Assembly: GCA_031262595.1 (NCBI GenBank)
Contig: JAISHI010000012.1
Location: 1-33,352, forward strand
Reading direction: 5' to 3'
Length of the DNA: 33,352 nt
From: Christensenellaceae bacterium
Lineage (GTDB): Bacteria > Bacillota > Clostridia > Christensenellales > UBA1242
Shown here in pieces: positions 4,869 through 16,300 of this stretch (position 1 is its first letter; each line of letters starts with the position of its first letter). The position numbers and the translations under genes were made by a program. The notes beneath the pieces were generated by a model. The model was not told the DNA's origin. It made no database searches and was given only the letters and a program-made list of their open reading frames with translations.

Positions 4869-6041
4869 CTATCGCAACATAAAGTCGATGTAGGTTGCGA
4901 AGCCTTTTTGGGGGTCGTTTTTGATTGCGTGGGTTAGGGCGCCGATTAGATGACCGTTTTGGATGATCGGGCTGCCGCTCATTCCGCGGATTATTCCGCC
5001 GGTTTTTTCGATTAACGCGGGGTCGGTTATGCGGACGAGCATGGATTTGCCGTTTGGTTTTAGTTGGAACTTTGGCTTTATGATTTCGATTTCGTATTCC
5101 TCGGGTGCGCCACCGTCGAGGCTCGCGATTAGGGTCGCCGCGCCCGCTTTAACGGAATAGCGGCTTGCGATTGGGTAGATTTTTTGCGTTTCAGCGAAAA
5201 GCGCCGAGTTTTCGTTAAGGCAGCCGAAAACGCCGAAGTCGCCCGAGAAATGCAAAACGCCGTCGCCGTCCGCGCGCTTATTTATCGAGGCGTTCATTAT
5301 GCCGATATGTTTTTGCGTCGATTTTTCGAGGCTCCCGAAGTTTGGGCGGAAAACTTTGCCGCTTTTTGCGTCGATTTTTGCGCCAGTTTCGGGGTCGGTT
5401 AGGGCGTGCCCCAACGCGCCGAAGTTATTATTTTCGGGGTTGATATAAGTTAAGATTCCGACTGCGCTGGTTTTATCCTTAACCCAAATGCCGAGGTTTT
5501 CGCCACTCATTTTGCCTCTCGAAATGAGTTTGGATTCGCGGGTTTTGCCGTTTCTAACGAACTTAAATTTAAAGTCCTCGTTATTCGTTTCGAGGAAGGA
5601 ATTTAGGTCAGCCTCAATATATAGTGGGGTTTCTCGCGAAGATGCTACTATATATGTTAATATATCGCCCTTCTTTAAACCGAACGCGGGATAGTTTTCG
5701 AGGACGATAAGCCCGTTCGCGTCCGCGACGATGCCGATTTGGTTGCCGCCGACGAGCATATTTTCGTTCTCGAACGTTTCGACGGTTATCGTTTTTAACT
5801 TAATCAAGCCGAAGAGTTTTATGTCGATTTGTTTCGTTTCTCCGGTTGCGGTTGCGACGCTTTCGCCGGAGGTTGTCTTTAAAAGAGGGGAAGAGAAGAG
5901 CGCGCCGTTATCGAACTCGTCGTTCGAAAGATAAACCGTTTCGTTTATCGCGAAAGTCGAAAGGTTTGGGTAAAAAATCGCGACGGCGAAGGAGAGTAAA
6001 AACACGAAAAAGCAAAATAACCGCAATTTTTTAAACTTCAT
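4869..6041 (-). CDS. spoIVB: Stage IV sporulation protein B (SpoIVB), S55 serine peptidase
   Basis: SpoIVB is made in the forespore, crosses into the intermembrane space and cleaves SpoIVFA to trigger pro-sigma-K processing in the mother cell. The protein has an N-terminal membrane/signal helix (LFCFFVFLLSFAVAIFYP), a PDZ-like region (YPAFGLKKGDILTYI), and a C-terminal S55 peptidase domain: FGALGHALTDPETG with the catalytic His (about residue 212) and GIIRGMSGSPIIQNGHLIGALTHA with the catalytic Ser (about residue 354). The track starts at 6113, which would overlap the upstream gene by 50 nt. I prefer ATG 6041 (390 aa), directly before the signal helix, although its AGGAAG ribosome-binding site is very close to the ATG. 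It follows the five-helix membrane protein, probably in one operon. Length and motifs match the family. Confidence 0.92.
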   Translation of the reverse strand: MKFKKLRLFCFFVFLLSFAVAIFYPNLSTFAINETVYLSNDEFDNGALFSSPLLKTTSGESVATATGETKQIDIKLFGLIKLKTITVETFENENMLVGGNQIGIVADANGLIVLENYPAFGLKKGDILTYIVASSRETPLYIEADLNSFLETNNEDFKFKFVRNGKTRESKLISRGKMSGENLGIWVKDKTSAVGILTYINPENNNFGALGHALTDPETGAKIDAKSGKVFRPNFGSLEKSTQKHIGIMNASINKRADGDGVLHFSGDFGVFGCLNENSALFAETQKIYPIASRYSVKAGAATLIASLDGGAPEEYEIEIIKPKFQLKPNGKSMLVRITDPALIEKTGGIIRGMSGSPIIQNGHLIGALTHAIKNDPQKGFATYIDFMLR

Positions 6042-6063
6042 CTTCCTAGTATGGGAATTTTTT

Positions 6064-6693
6064 TTACGGATATACGACGAAAGATATTGCGCTGAAATAA
6101 CAAAGCCACTCAATCAGGCTCGCGAGAACGATAACGACGAGAAAGCCTAGCAAATCCTTAAAAAACTGTCGTTCGAGCCCGCCTTTCACTAAGCCCAAGC
6201 GGCGGAGGCGTGCGGTTGCGCGGAAAATATAGACGACTAGGGCGGCGAGCAGGATTAAAAAGAAGAACAAGAAAAAGAAATACGAGATTAGCAGGACAAA
6301 GCCTTGCAGCCCGTATTTCAGGAAGATAAACGCGATGTCTATTATAACCCAATAGGCTTTTAGCGTTATCCAAGGGATCGCGAGCAGTGCGGAATAGCGG
6401 TTTAGGCACAGCAAAAACACAAAAAGCGACAACAGGGCGAACTCCAATATCCTATTTAGCGCGAAGGTAAAGATGCTGGCGTTTTGTTTTATCGCAGTTT
6501 GGATGTTTGCGTCGACGCGCTTCGGGTTTATGTCGCTGACGGTAAAGTTCGTATTCGTTAGCGTCAAAATCGCGAGGACGAACCCGAGCGCCGCGAAAAT
6601 CCCGAGCCAAATATAAAGTTTTCTGTTCCTCGCGAAATTAACTTTAACCAAATCTTTAAGGTTTAGCCAAAACTCCTGAAAGCGTTGTTTCAC
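6064..6693 (-). CDS. Multipass membrane protein, possibly SpoIIM-like
   Basis: The 209-residue protein has about five hydrophobic helices: residues 26-45, 80-100, 103-125, 128-160 and 178-203. A soluble loop of about 35 residues follows the first helix (TNTNFTVSDINPKRVDANIQ). Size, helix number and the long first extracytoplasmic loop resemble SpoIIM (DUF95), a peptidoglycan-remodelling engulfment protein, and the gene sits directly upstream of spoIVB with 22 nt between the stop and the preferred spoIVB ATG. I cannot point to diagnostic SpoIIM residues, so this name is tentative. The start is a GTG directly behind AGGA, which is unusual spacing, so the true start is uncertain. Confidence 0.6.
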   Translation of the reverse strand: MKQRFQEFWLNLKDLVKVNFARNRKLYIWLGIFAALGFVLAILTLTNTNFTVSDINPKRVDANIQTAIKQNASIFTFALNRILEFALLSLFVFLLCLNRYSALLAIPWITLKAYWVIIDIAFIFLKYGLQGFVLLISYFFFLFFFLILLAALVVYIFRATARLRRLGLVKGGLERQFFKDLLGFLVVIVLASLIEWLCYFSAISFVVYP

Positions 6694-6798
6694 TCCTATT
6701 TATATGGCGGCGGCGCGCGGATAATGCGGGGCGCGTTCTCATGAGCGGTCGAAACGGCAAGATAATCAAGAAAAATAAGGGGATTTACAAAAAAACGC

Positions 6799-6827
6799 TT
6801 GACACCCAAAGCAGGCGTGCGTTATTT
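6799..6827 (+). promoter_or_regulatory. Promoter of the 178-aa protein gene
   Basis: TTGACA (6799-6804), a 17-nt spacer and TTATTT (6822-6827). The leader is about 45 nt and ends in an AAAAGGAAA ribosome-binding site, in contrast to the leaderless genes elsewhere. Confidence 0.5.
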
Positions 6828-6877
6828 TTAATAAACCCTATTTTTATAGAGGGAACTTTTAAAAGGAAATTTTTAAA

Positions 6878-7414
6878 ATGAGTAATATTAAAAATTACAT
6901 GAACAAGAGAGACGACGTTGCGCTCGATAAAGAGCAGGAGTTATTAGATAAAATGGTTCTTCTTGAAGGTGTTTGGGTGAGGGATGAGCAAACCGCAGAA
7001 GAAAATATAAAAAACAGTAATCATCTTCGTTATCCTAACTATGATAAGGACGGCAACTACCGCATAAGTTCTAGGGATACTTATCGAGAAAGACGCCCAA
7101 GCGATTTGGAAGCTTTAAAACAAACATATAGTTATAATAACGGCAAGATTACGGTCATGTCCTCGGACGGTAAACTTTATGGTGCGCCTGCGACGGAAGA
7201 GATTATGAATTTATTAAAAGAATCAGGCTATAAAGAGGGGATACTAAAAAATATCAGCCTTGGTGTTGAGCTCTCGAACGGCGAGAAAATCGTTAATAAG
7301 GAAGGACAAGAAGAAGTTTTTAAAAGATGGAACGCGCTTGACGAACAACAACAAAAAGAAATCGAAGAAAGACAAAAACAACGAGAAGCGGCGGAACAAG
7401 AAAAAGGAATGTAA
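6878..7414 (+). CDS. Hypothetical charged protein
   Basis: I do not recognise this 178-residue protein. It has no signal peptide and no membrane segment, and is strongly hydrophilic. The first third is helical and charged (VALDKEQELLDKMVLLEGVWVRDE). The middle has a beta-rich piece (YSYNNGKITVMSSDGKLYGAP). The end is a probable coiled coil of Glu, Gln, Lys and Arg (ALDEQQQKEIEERQKQREAAEQEK). AAGGAAA lies 8 nt before the ATG, and it has its own promoter and terminator, so it is monocistronic. Codons are AT-leaning relative to the flanking dacF and spoIVB genes, hinting at different ancestry. No function can be inferred. Confidence 0.6.
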   Translation: MSNIKNYMNKRDDVALDKEQELLDKMVLLEGVWVRDEQTAEENIKNSNHLRYPNYDKDGNYRISSRDTYRERRPSDLEALKQTYSYNNGKITVMSSDGKLYGAPATEEIMNLLKESGYKEGILKNISLGVELSNGEKIVNKEGQEEVFKRWNALDEQQQKEIEERQKQREAAEQEKGM

Positions 7415-7426
7415 ACTAAACAAAAC

Positions 7427-7452
7427 AAAAACGGCCTAAGCGCCGTTTTTTA
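7427..7452 (+). terminator. Intrinsic terminator after the 178-aa protein gene
   Basis: AAAACGGC and GCCGTTTTTT form a stem around CTAAGC 13 nt after the stop codon, with a T-run. Confidence 0.8.
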
Positions 7453-7490
7453 ACGCGTATAAAAATTTTTAAATTACAAACCATAGGGTT

Positions 7491-9092
7491 ATGGAAAATG
7501 TTAAAAGAGATTTAAAAAATGCGAAAAACACAAGATATAGTGGGTCTTCTAATATAAATAAGACTAAATGTTGTTTTGCAGTTGCGTCGGCGCTGGCTGT
7601 CGTTTCTTGCGGCGGGATTATCGGAACGGTTGTTAGCGATTATAAGTTGCGCGCGGAAATCGCGGAGAAAGAGCAAAGTTGCGTTAATTGTTATGCTGGC
7701 GACGTCGGCGCTAACAGTTTTAGCTATTCGAGTTTTGAGTTTTCGCCTAGCGGAGCGCATTCATATGGGTTTAGGTATCTTGTTCCGGCTTCAGCTGGGC
7801 TTAGCGTCGGCGACGTTATTCCGGTTTCGGCTGGGCTTTTAATAAACGAGGGCGAGGGCGAGCAGGGCGCGGCGAACAAAAATTCGGCGACAAAAACCGC
7901 GAAAGATAGCGCTGCGAACAAAAATTCGTCAACAAGCGCGGCGAAAACAAGTAAAACAAGCGCAGCCGCAAGCGCAAACACGGCGAAACCTAGCGCGGCA
8001 AGTGCGACAAACGAAGCCTATCCGAACGCGCCAGCGGTTTCCGCGAAGGCTGGGTTTTTATTAGAAGCCAACTCGGGCAAGGTTTTGTTCGAGAAAAACG
8101 CGGACGAGAAGTTGCCTATCGCCAGCATGACGAAAATCATGACCTTAGCCGTTATTTATGACGCAATCGAGGCGGGCAAACTTAAAATGGACGATAAAAT
8201 TATGGTTTCGCAAACCGCAAGCGGAATGGGCGGAAGCCAAGCATTCCTCGATTTCGATAGCGAATACACGGCGAGCGAACTTATTAAGACGATAGTTGTT
8301 GCGAGCGCGAATGATTCTTGCGTTGCGCTTGCGGAGCATCTTTTCGGGAGCGAGGGCGCGTTTGTCGCCGAAATGAACAAGTTAGCGAAGAGCCTCGGCA
8401 TGACGAACACGAATTACGCGAACTGCACGGGGCTGCCTGCGGTTGGGGCATATTCAACGGCGCGCGACACCTCGAAAGTTTACGCTTATATAATGGAAAA
8501 GCAGCATTACGCCGACTTTAATACGCTTTGGATGTTCGATTTCCTCCACCCAAGCGGCCGCACAACCGCGCTTTCCAATACGAACAAGCACGCGAAATTC
8601 TATAATGGCGTTCTCGGCGGAAAAACCGGCTTTACCGCGGAGGCAGGGCATTGCATAACTGTTGCGGCGGAGCGAAACGACTTAAAACCTGTTGCAGTTA
8701 TTATAGGTGCGGGCGACAGCAAAACGCGATTTAAAGAATCGGGCGACCTTATGAACTACGTTTTCGATAGTTTTGAGAACAAGAAGGTTTTAGATAAAGG
8801 AACGGCGATTGCGACGGCTGAGGTTCGCGGGGCGGCTAATGAGAACGAAGGCGTTTATCCGCGCGAGGATTATTTCGTTTTGGCGAAAAGAGGCGATAAC
8901 ACAACATATAGTATCTCTTATGATATAAATGATACTATAAAAGCGCCGATTAAGGCTAACGAGCCAATCGGCAAGATTTTAGTTTCGGAAAACGGAAAAG
9001 TTATTAACGAAACGGACGCGGTTTTCGCGAAGGATATTAAAAAACTCGGCTTTGGCGGAATGCTTAAAAAAATCGGGGAGATGTTTAACTAA
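7491..9092 (+). CDS. D-alanyl-D-alanine carboxypeptidase (DacF/PBP5-type, peptidase S11)
   Basis: The enzyme removes the terminal D-Ala from peptidoglycan stem peptides, limiting cross-linking; DacF-type paralogues act on spore cortex in related organisms. The S11 motifs are in order: SMTK with the acylating Ser (about residue 212), SAN (about 273) and KTG (about 377), followed by a C-terminal beta domain to the end. Before the enzyme lies a membrane or lipoprotein-like N-terminus (CCFAVASALAVVSCGG; VVSC could be a lipobox) and an Ala/Thr/Ser/Lys-rich linker of about 60 residues (AANKNSATKTAKDSAANKN and similar), probably spanning the wall. This makes it longer (533 aa) than the usual 390-440. 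The ribosome-binding site is weak (AGGG, 5 nt before ATG). Which paralogue it is cannot be settled, so no symbol is given. Confidence 0.9.
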   Translation: MENVKRDLKNAKNTRYSGSSNINKTKCCFAVASALAVVSCGGIIGTVVSDYKLRAEIAEKEQSCVNCYAGDVGANSFSYSSFEFSPSGAHSYGFRYLVPASAGLSVGDVIPVSAGLLINEGEGEQGAANKNSATKTAKDSAANKNSSTSAAKTSKTSAAASANTAKPSAASATNEAYPNAPAVSAKAGFLLEANSGKVLFEKNADEKLPIASMTKIMTLAVIYDAIEAGKLKMDDKIMVSQTASGMGGSQAFLDFDSEYTASELIKTIVVASANDSCVALAEHLFGSEGAFVAEMNKLAKSLGMTNTNYANCTGLPAVGAYSTARDTSKVYAYIMEKQHYADFNTLWMFDFLHPSGRTTALSNTNKHAKFYNGVLGGKTGFTAEAGHCITVAAERNDLKPVAVIIGAGDSKTRFKESGDLMNYVFDSFENKKVLDKGTAIATAEVRGAANENEGVYPREDYFVLAKRGDNTTYSISYDINDTIKAPIKANEPIGKILVSENGKVINETDAVFAKDIKKLGFGGMLKKIGEMFN

Positions 9093-9116
9093 ATTTATTT
9101 AATCAATTTTTAAAAG

Positions 9117-9150
9117 AAACACCGCGCCAATAATTCGGGGCGGTGTTTTA
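9117..9150. terminator. Terminator between the carboxypeptidase and the convergent esterase
   Basis: AAACACCGC pairs with GCGGTGTTT around an AATAATTC-type loop and ends in T-residues. The A-run before the left arm makes it usable from both sides, serving both convergent genes. Confidence 0.75.
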
Positions 9151-9200
9151 ATATGCTCGGGACAAAGTTTGTTTTGGTGCTTTAAAATAAATCTTTTGGA

Positions 9201-10127
9201 CTATTTAACCAACTCTTTTAGGGCGGCCGCGCGCTCGGCGAGGATTTTTTTAGTTATTTTGCTGTTTATTGCGATTTCGAAGCCGTGGATTGTTTGGCGA
9301 GTTTCGTTTATTTCGACTTCGGCGCCGAGAGCTTTTATTTTATCGCCGAAAATCAGCGCCTCGTCGCGCAGGCAATCGAACTCGCTAACTTCAAGATAGG
9401 TTTTTGGGAAGTCGTCAAGGGCGAGGTTTTTAACGGGGTCGCTGTATTCGGCGATTCCGTATTTCGCGTATTTTTTAGTAATTTTTTCGGCGATTTTGCT
9501 GTTCCAAAGCGGTAAGTCAGTAAAATTTTCGCGCGACGGGGTTGGCTGGACATTCGGGTCGTTAACGGCGGGGTAAATTAAGAATGCGCCGTCGGGGGTT
9601 TTTATACCGCGTTCCCGAGAGGTTAGAACCGTCGAAATTGCGAGCGTTCCGCCTGCGCTATCGCCGCCGACTAGGATTTTATCGGGGTTTATGCCGAGCT
9701 TATGCGCGTTTTCAACGACGTATTTATAGCCGAGATAACAATCCTCTATCGCCATCGGGTATTTCGCTTTCGGGAGCAGGCGATAATCCACGGAAATAAC
9801 GACACAAGGGGTTTGCTTTGCGTAGATTTGGAGCATTGATTTATGCTGGGGCGCGGCTTGCATTAAAAACGCGCCGCCATGAAAATATACTAGCGCGGCG
9901 AGTTTTTCGTCGGCGCGGACTTTCGGCGTTAACTTTAAGAGTTTGATTTTTCCGCCGCCGAAGCCATCAATTTTTATAACCTCTTGGGTTAAGTTTTCGT
10001 CTTTCGGCTTTAAATAAAAGATAGGCGAGAGAAGTTTATTTATCGCGGCTAAAACTGCGCGGTTCGTCGGCGTTTTAACGAGAGAGAACTTTAAAAAGTC
10101 TTTATGGATATCGTATTCTTTTTTCAT
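9201..10127 (-). CDS. Alpha/beta hydrolase, HSL-type esterase/lipase
   Basis: A cytoplasmic serine hydrolase of the hormone-sensitive-lipase (alpha/beta hydrolase 3) group, expected to cleave short or medium acyl esters. The oxyanion motif YFHGGAF is near residue 85, the nucleophile elbow GGDSAGG near 154, the acid in SEFDCLRDEA near 250, and the catalytic His in TIHGFE near 280. The length of 308 is normal and there is no signal peptide. It has no Shine-Dalgarno sequence: the -10 box TATTAT ends 6 nt before the ATG, so a leaderless message is likely. It converges with the carboxypeptidase gene across a shared terminator. The physiological substrate cannot be read from the sequence. Confidence 0.88.
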   Translation of the reverse strand: MKKEYDIHKDFLKFSLVKTPTNRAVLAAINKLLSPIFYLKPKDENLTQEVIKIDGFGGGKIKLLKLTPKVRADEKLAALVYFHGGAFLMQAAPQHKSMLQIYAKQTPCVVISVDYRLLPKAKYPMAIEDCYLGYKYVVENAHKLGINPDKILVGGDSAGGTLAISTVLTSRERGIKTPDGAFLIYPAVNDPNVQPTPSRENFTDLPLWNSKIAEKITKKYAKYGIAEYSDPVKNLALDDFPKTYLEVSEFDCLRDEALIFGDKIKALGAEVEINETRQTIHGFEIAINSKITKKILAERAAALKELVK

Positions 10128-10133
10128 CTTTAA

Positions 10134-10161
10134 ATAATAGCATTGTTTCGGCGGAAAACAA
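10134..10161 (-). promoter_or_regulatory. Leaderless-type promoter of the esterase gene
   Basis: On the minus strand TTGTTT (10156-10161), a 16-nt spacer and TATTAT (10134-10139), then 6 nt to ATG at 10127. No Shine-Dalgarno sequence is present. Confidence 0.5.
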
Positions 10162-10341
10162 AAGGGAATTACTTATGACTTACCTATTATAAATATACAA
10201 AATTTAATACCAAAAATATCGAAAATCGATTTAAATCGTTTGCGGTTTTCGGGGGCGGTTTGATAATATATAAGCGTAGAATTGCGGATACTATATCTAT
10301 ATAAGTTATTGGTATAGTGTCCTAAATTTGGGGGAAAACGA

Positions 10342-13300
10342 ATGAGGCGGAGCGCAAGGACTTTATTGCTTCTCATATGCCCGTTGGCTATGGCGCTTCT
10401 TTTTTGCGGCGTCTTTTCGGTTTCGGCGAATTCCCTCGGCGCGCGGGTTTACGCAAGTGGCGGACTTAGGTTTTCGGCGCAAACCGTTCCAGCCTCTGAA
10501 GTTCCGCCTCTGTTCGACGGCGCGAACCCGATGTTCGGCGACATGGTTCGCTCGGACGCTAGCGGAAGCGTTGATACGCGTTCGGAGGGGGAGGAGGTTA
10601 GTCGCCCGTTAAATATATACGGAACGGATTTCTCGGGAAGCCCGACGCTTTCGTTTACCGGAACGCCTGACGCGGTTTTTAACAACAGCGTTATGACGAA
10701 GATTAAGGACGGCGAGTTTGGCGCAGAGGACGAAACGTTTTATATTTTAAATGAGGGAAGTCGAGGCGTTTTAGTTGAACTTTTAAACGTTAAGCCTTAT
10801 GAGGCCAGCGGGGATGATTGGGTTAAGGTTTGGCGCGACGGCGAACCTCAAGCTGTTGGCAATATAGATGGCACGGCGACGGGCGAGGCTAATTTAACTC
10901 TTACAGGACCTAACCAAATAGTTAAGACTTCAATTAATTGGTTCGGTGTGCGTGGGTTTTTTACAACCGAGGGGCATTATGAGTTTAAGTTTGAAATTGC
11001 GGCTAAGAGGGATTTTTATACAATAAAACAAACTATTTCGTTTAGTTTTTATATTGTTGATGCGGAGAATTATAAGGATCAACCGCTTATTAAGGGAGCT
11101 ACTAAACGATATAGCGATATAAATAACCAAGAATACTATTATAACTTCGTCGGCGATTATCCTTATTTGAATAAAACGGACGAAGGGTTGTTTGAAGTTG
11201 TTGTCCGCGACGATCGCGGGAATGAGGTTAAGTTTACTGACGGTGCGGAGTTCGAGTTTAGCGAAGTTGGCAGTTATGAGATAAGCATACGAATTGGCTG
11301 GACGATTAACAAGGGGACAGTTAACGAGAAGTTTGTTGCGGCGCAAAATTATTATGGGTTTAGTCAAAAACTCGTTATTTTCGGCGCGGAGGCGCAATAT
11401 CAGGCTTGGGTTGTCGACCCCGAAACCGGCGCGGGGCATTTCGAGTATAAAAGTTTTAGCGGCGCAACAAAAACGATTGGCGCGAACGAGTTTGAGATTG
11501 ACGCGGATATAACTAGGAAGCTCGCGGGTTCAGGGGTTAGCGAGATTGAAAATTCATTACCTGAACTTAAAGTTGCGGAGTATGTTAACGGTAGTGCGGA
11601 AGCGTTTGTTAAGAATTACGCGAAAGATATTATTCCGCAATTTAGCGATACCTCAAATTTAAGGACTGCGGTTGTTAATACTGTTCCCGTTAAAATTTCC
11701 GTTAATAAGACGCTCGCATATGAGGATCAAAACGCGAAGACCGGCAGCATCTCAAAGGTTTGGTTTAAGCCGACCCATGGCGAGGCAACAGTTAGCGATT
11801 TTTATGCCCATAACCTTTTTACGGAAGTCGGGGAGTATGTTGTTATCGTTGCGTATCGAAACGACGAGATTAAGAGTTATCAAAACAACGAAGTTTTAAT
11901 CTATCGCCAAGTTTTCCATTTTAGGATAAAAAACTACGCGGATATTAGAATCCAAACGGGCGACCTTGACCAAAACGGCGAGATAAACAGCACGCATATT
12001 TATTCACTCTCGGAATTTGTCGATGAAAACGGCGTGGAGTCCTTCCCGCTTGCCGTTAGCGCGGATACATGCTGGGCTTATGTCGATAACGAAAAGTATA
12101 CGAATTCAAAAGAGCCTTACGAAAACGCGCCGACTTTTAAAATCGCGAAAATAGATTACGAAACTTATCGAAGTTATCGTGACCCTATCGCTGAGGCGTT
12201 TGGCAGGGCTATCCCTTTACCTATGGACGGCAGTTTTAATTTCGGCGGGGATCAAAACGGTTATTACATTTTTTATGTTTGCTATGGGCAAAAATCCTAT
12301 ACGGCTTATACCGTTATAATAGATAAAACAAAAATGGCGACGGGTTCGTTTGAGGTTGGTAGTAGTTCTGGGTATTCTTATAGCCCGAACCTTACGATTT
12401 TGTCGGAAGACGAACTTCGCGGGGTTAAAATGTTCGGCGCAGGTGAAGTTCAATTTAAATGGCGTGAAAAGCCTTCGGGAATTGGGTTTAAAGAAACGCG
12501 AATAGATTTCTATAAATACCTTCCTGCGGAATCTTTAACGATAGGGCAAATTAATACGCAAACAAACGGTTTGAGCCCGAGAAAGTTTTCGACGATGCCG
12601 ACGACTAACTTTGTTAACCCGACTTTTGACGAGGAGGATGGGCTATATAGCGCGGGAACGTTTTCGAACGCGGGGATTTACGTTTTAACGATAACGGACG
12701 ACTTAGATAACGTTAATACGTTTGTTGTTGTTATCGACGAGAGCGCGCCTTCGTTTGGGCAAACTGGCTTTATCGCGGGCTCTAGCGGAACGCTTATCGA
12801 GCATTATATAAATATTGTTTCAGGTAATGTTAATATTACTTGGGGCGACCACAAAACGATAGCCCAAGAGGCTGCGGCTGCGACGGGGGCGGCGGCAGAG
12901 CAATTTAATAGTTTAAAAAATAAAGTTTTTGTTGAAACAAGTGGCGGGCTCGCGTTAAATATACCTATTAAAAACGTTTATATGTCAACGAACGGCGCGG
13001 CTTATAGTAAAATCGGCGGTTTTTCGCAAAATTTAACAGCGGAGGGCAGTTATTATTTTAAGATTCAAGACGTTCTCGGGAATGAGACGAGTTGGTATAC
13101 TATTATAAGGAACGATGATGCGATAAATCCGATTGTTCTTGCGAGCGACGCCAGCGAGATCTATGAGGGCGTTAAAGAGGGGTCAAAAACGATTTATCAA
13201 AAACCTATCGATAACTCGGCGATTATCGTTCCGTTTGGTGGGAATAAAGCTAGCGTTATAAATAAGGATTATGTTGCGCTCGGGCTTAATGATGTCGGCT

Positions 13301-16300
13301 CGGCTTTTAATGAAATAGTGATAAACTTTTTTGAGTTTACTTGGGATAAAGGCTCGGCTTATTATCCGTTTACACCGTCGCTCCCGATTCGTCCCGAACT
13401 TAATGAACCTCGAACAGGCAAAAGTGCGTTTTATTCTATAACTAACGGCGAGGGCGGAAAAACGAAGGAAGGGCTTTATAACGTCCAATTTTATAGTGGG
13501 CTTGAGATTCGTGAATTTTCGTTTATAGTTGATAGGAATCATATTATTGATGAAACGACAAAGGTCGGCGCTAATGGTTATGAAACCGCGACGAAAATCG
13601 TTTTTGGAGACGACGAGAAAACCGCAACTTATATTGATTTTGATAAAGACGGGCGGACTTTAAGCGAGGCTGACGCTATTGAATCGAACCTTAGCGCGAA
13701 CTTTATGTTCCCGCGTTATAAATATAATGGACTTTATAATGGTTCAGTCGAAACGCAAGGCGTTTATAGTGGGTTTAAACTTAACGAAACATTTTATAAA
13801 TATGATGAAGTTTTGGGTTCTTGGACTCCTATGGGCGATAGGGATAGTTTAGATGAAAAATCGTTTAGCTCGGGCGGAACTTATAAAGTTGTTATTGAGG
13901 ATAACGTTGTAAGTTCGCCTTGGAGTTTATTTGGCGTAGGCTCGGCGGAGGCAGTTCCAAACAAGAGCGAGATTGTTATTAAATTAAATATCGCGGGCGG
14001 CGTCGGTGAAAAACCGCGCGGCGAATTTAAGGCGGATGGCGATGCGCTTACTAAGTATAAGAACGGCTCTGGCGAGCTTAGCCTTATTAAGGGGGAACTT
14101 TTCGGGCGGCAAGGCGTTCAAAATCCGGATTTGAGTTTCGATTTCGATGCGAATTATGAGGGCGAAAACTTTTTCGCGCGCGTTAATAAAATTACTATTT
14201 CCGCAGAGTCCGAGGAGGGAAACACAGCAACGCAGGATATAGATATTCCAGCGAACAACAACGAAGCAATCGCGAGCGTGTTCCAAACGTTCCTAACGCG
14301 CGATAAACACGGGAAATATAGCGTTGATATTTTAAATTGGCTTAGCCAAAACGAAATTTCGGTCTCTTGGGACGTTCGCGTTAAGATAGACCTTAAAACG
14401 ACGAACGCGGGCATCGGCGGGAGTTATGAGCTTACGATAGATAGAAGTCTTCCGCAATTTAATTTAAATAGAATCAAAAACCCAAGCTACGGCGACGAGC
14501 TATATAATAAGTTTGTCGGCGACGCGAACTACGTTTATGAAATATCGACGACTTTTGCATGGACAGAAAGCGACGTTAGCGATACCTATTCAATAAATTT
14601 CGTTGAGGTTGATAGTGGTTTGCGGCGGGTTTCTAATGATCATATTTCAGGTTATAGCGCGATACCATTTGCGGACAGAATAAGACTCGGGCGAGATGAA
14701 GTTAGATATTTCCGCGTAACCGAGCAAGACGGCTTAGCGCATGAGCGAAGTTATTATGTAAAGATTAGGGGCTCGGAATATAAGGAGGCGATATTAGCGC
14801 GCGGGCTTCAGTTTGATGGCGAGAATATTTTAACCGCGGGCGCAACGCGAATTATCGGGCAAAATATCGAGATTTATAATATTGAGGACTTCGTTTCGAA
14901 AAACCCATACTTTTATATTGAACTTACAAACGGCGCGGGGCAACCCGTTTCGGCGGATAGCACAATGAGCCAGCAAGCGATTTTACAGGCGCTTAACGGA
15001 ATGTTCGAGGCGAGCCGAAACGCGAAAAAGGCGGACAGTTTTACGATGACGATAATGACGGGGCTTAAGAGCGCAACGCGAACCGTTTATTTATGCCAGC
15101 TTTTAGCTGACGTTCCTAAACTTCAAATCAGGGCGGAGAAATACTACGATAACGTTGTTTTAAAAATCTTGAATTATGCCGCTGTGCCTGCGTTCCCTGC
15201 GGATTGGGTGAGCACCGTTGACGTTAAGATTAAAGGGCTCGGGTTTACGGATGCTAACGGCGACCCAATCGAACCAACCGCAACCCACAACCTAGCGCGC
15301 GAGATTTATATTAACTACGGCGACGTCGTTATATCTAATAAAGAACTTGTTTTCGAGGTTTCGACGCAATTCGGCATAACGACGGTTGTTGAATACCACG
15401 GCGCTAGCAACATCTCGACCGGCATAAACTTTTACGGCTATACGGAAACAGGCAGCGACGGTATCAAACGCGTCGGCGATGCGCGCGGGGTTATGGTTTC
15501 GTTCGCAACCAGCGTTTACGATATTATATTATATAGAAACGAAACGATTGTCGATGCTAAAACGGCAAAAGGCGTTCAAATAACGACGGATGATATAAAT
15601 ACTTATATAACGATTTCGCCGACGGCGGGGCATTTTATCCAAGACGACAAGGACGATAACGACGGCGACCTTAACTCTTGGTCGGTTAAACTTACCGAGA
15701 AAATCAGCGGAAATTTAGTTTCGCTTGACCCTTCGGCGATAGCGGGAATGAGCGCGAGTTGGAGGTTCGCCGCGCAAGTTTCAAAACTTAAATTCTTTAA
15801 GGGCGATGGCGCGCAAATCGACGACCTCGAACCTAACGGGACATATCTTTTAACGGGCTCGGTTTCGGTTGTCGTTAACTTAAACGAAACGCCGTTCGGT
15901 TGCTCGGTTTATTATAACTCTTCGGCGACGGGGAACGTTATATTAGCGCCGGGGCAAAATGCGTTCGTTCTCGACAAGGCGGGAAATTATAGCGTTTACG
16001 TTTCGAATAGGTTTGGTGCGACCGAGGTTTATAACTTTACGATAGCCTCGCTTAAGCAAACCGCGTATCAACTCTCGAACAAAGAAAACAACCTCATTAT
16101 CGAGAAATCGCCACTTTCATATACTAAATCGGACAGCAAGAAAATTGATTTGTTTTTCATAAACCAACCTGTTGGTGTTGAGTATGGCGATATGCCGTAT
16201 GGCGATGAAACGCAGATTGACGCGCTGCTTTCCGCGCTTAATATAAATCTCATAACCTCGAACGGTAGCGTTCGCAATAAGCTTTCCGTAACGCGCGAGG

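Noticed and set aside
5184-6034. Plus-strand ORFs opposite spoIVB, and similar frames opposite other backbone genes
   Set aside because: They are antisense shadows of GC-biased codons, rich in Arg and Ser, without start signals.
10128-10341. Riboswitch or other leader RNA before the giant gene
   Set aside because: The 214-bp gap is AT-rich with a possible -10 (TATAGT) and a good ribosome-binding site, but I see no recognisable aptamer or strong conserved hairpin.
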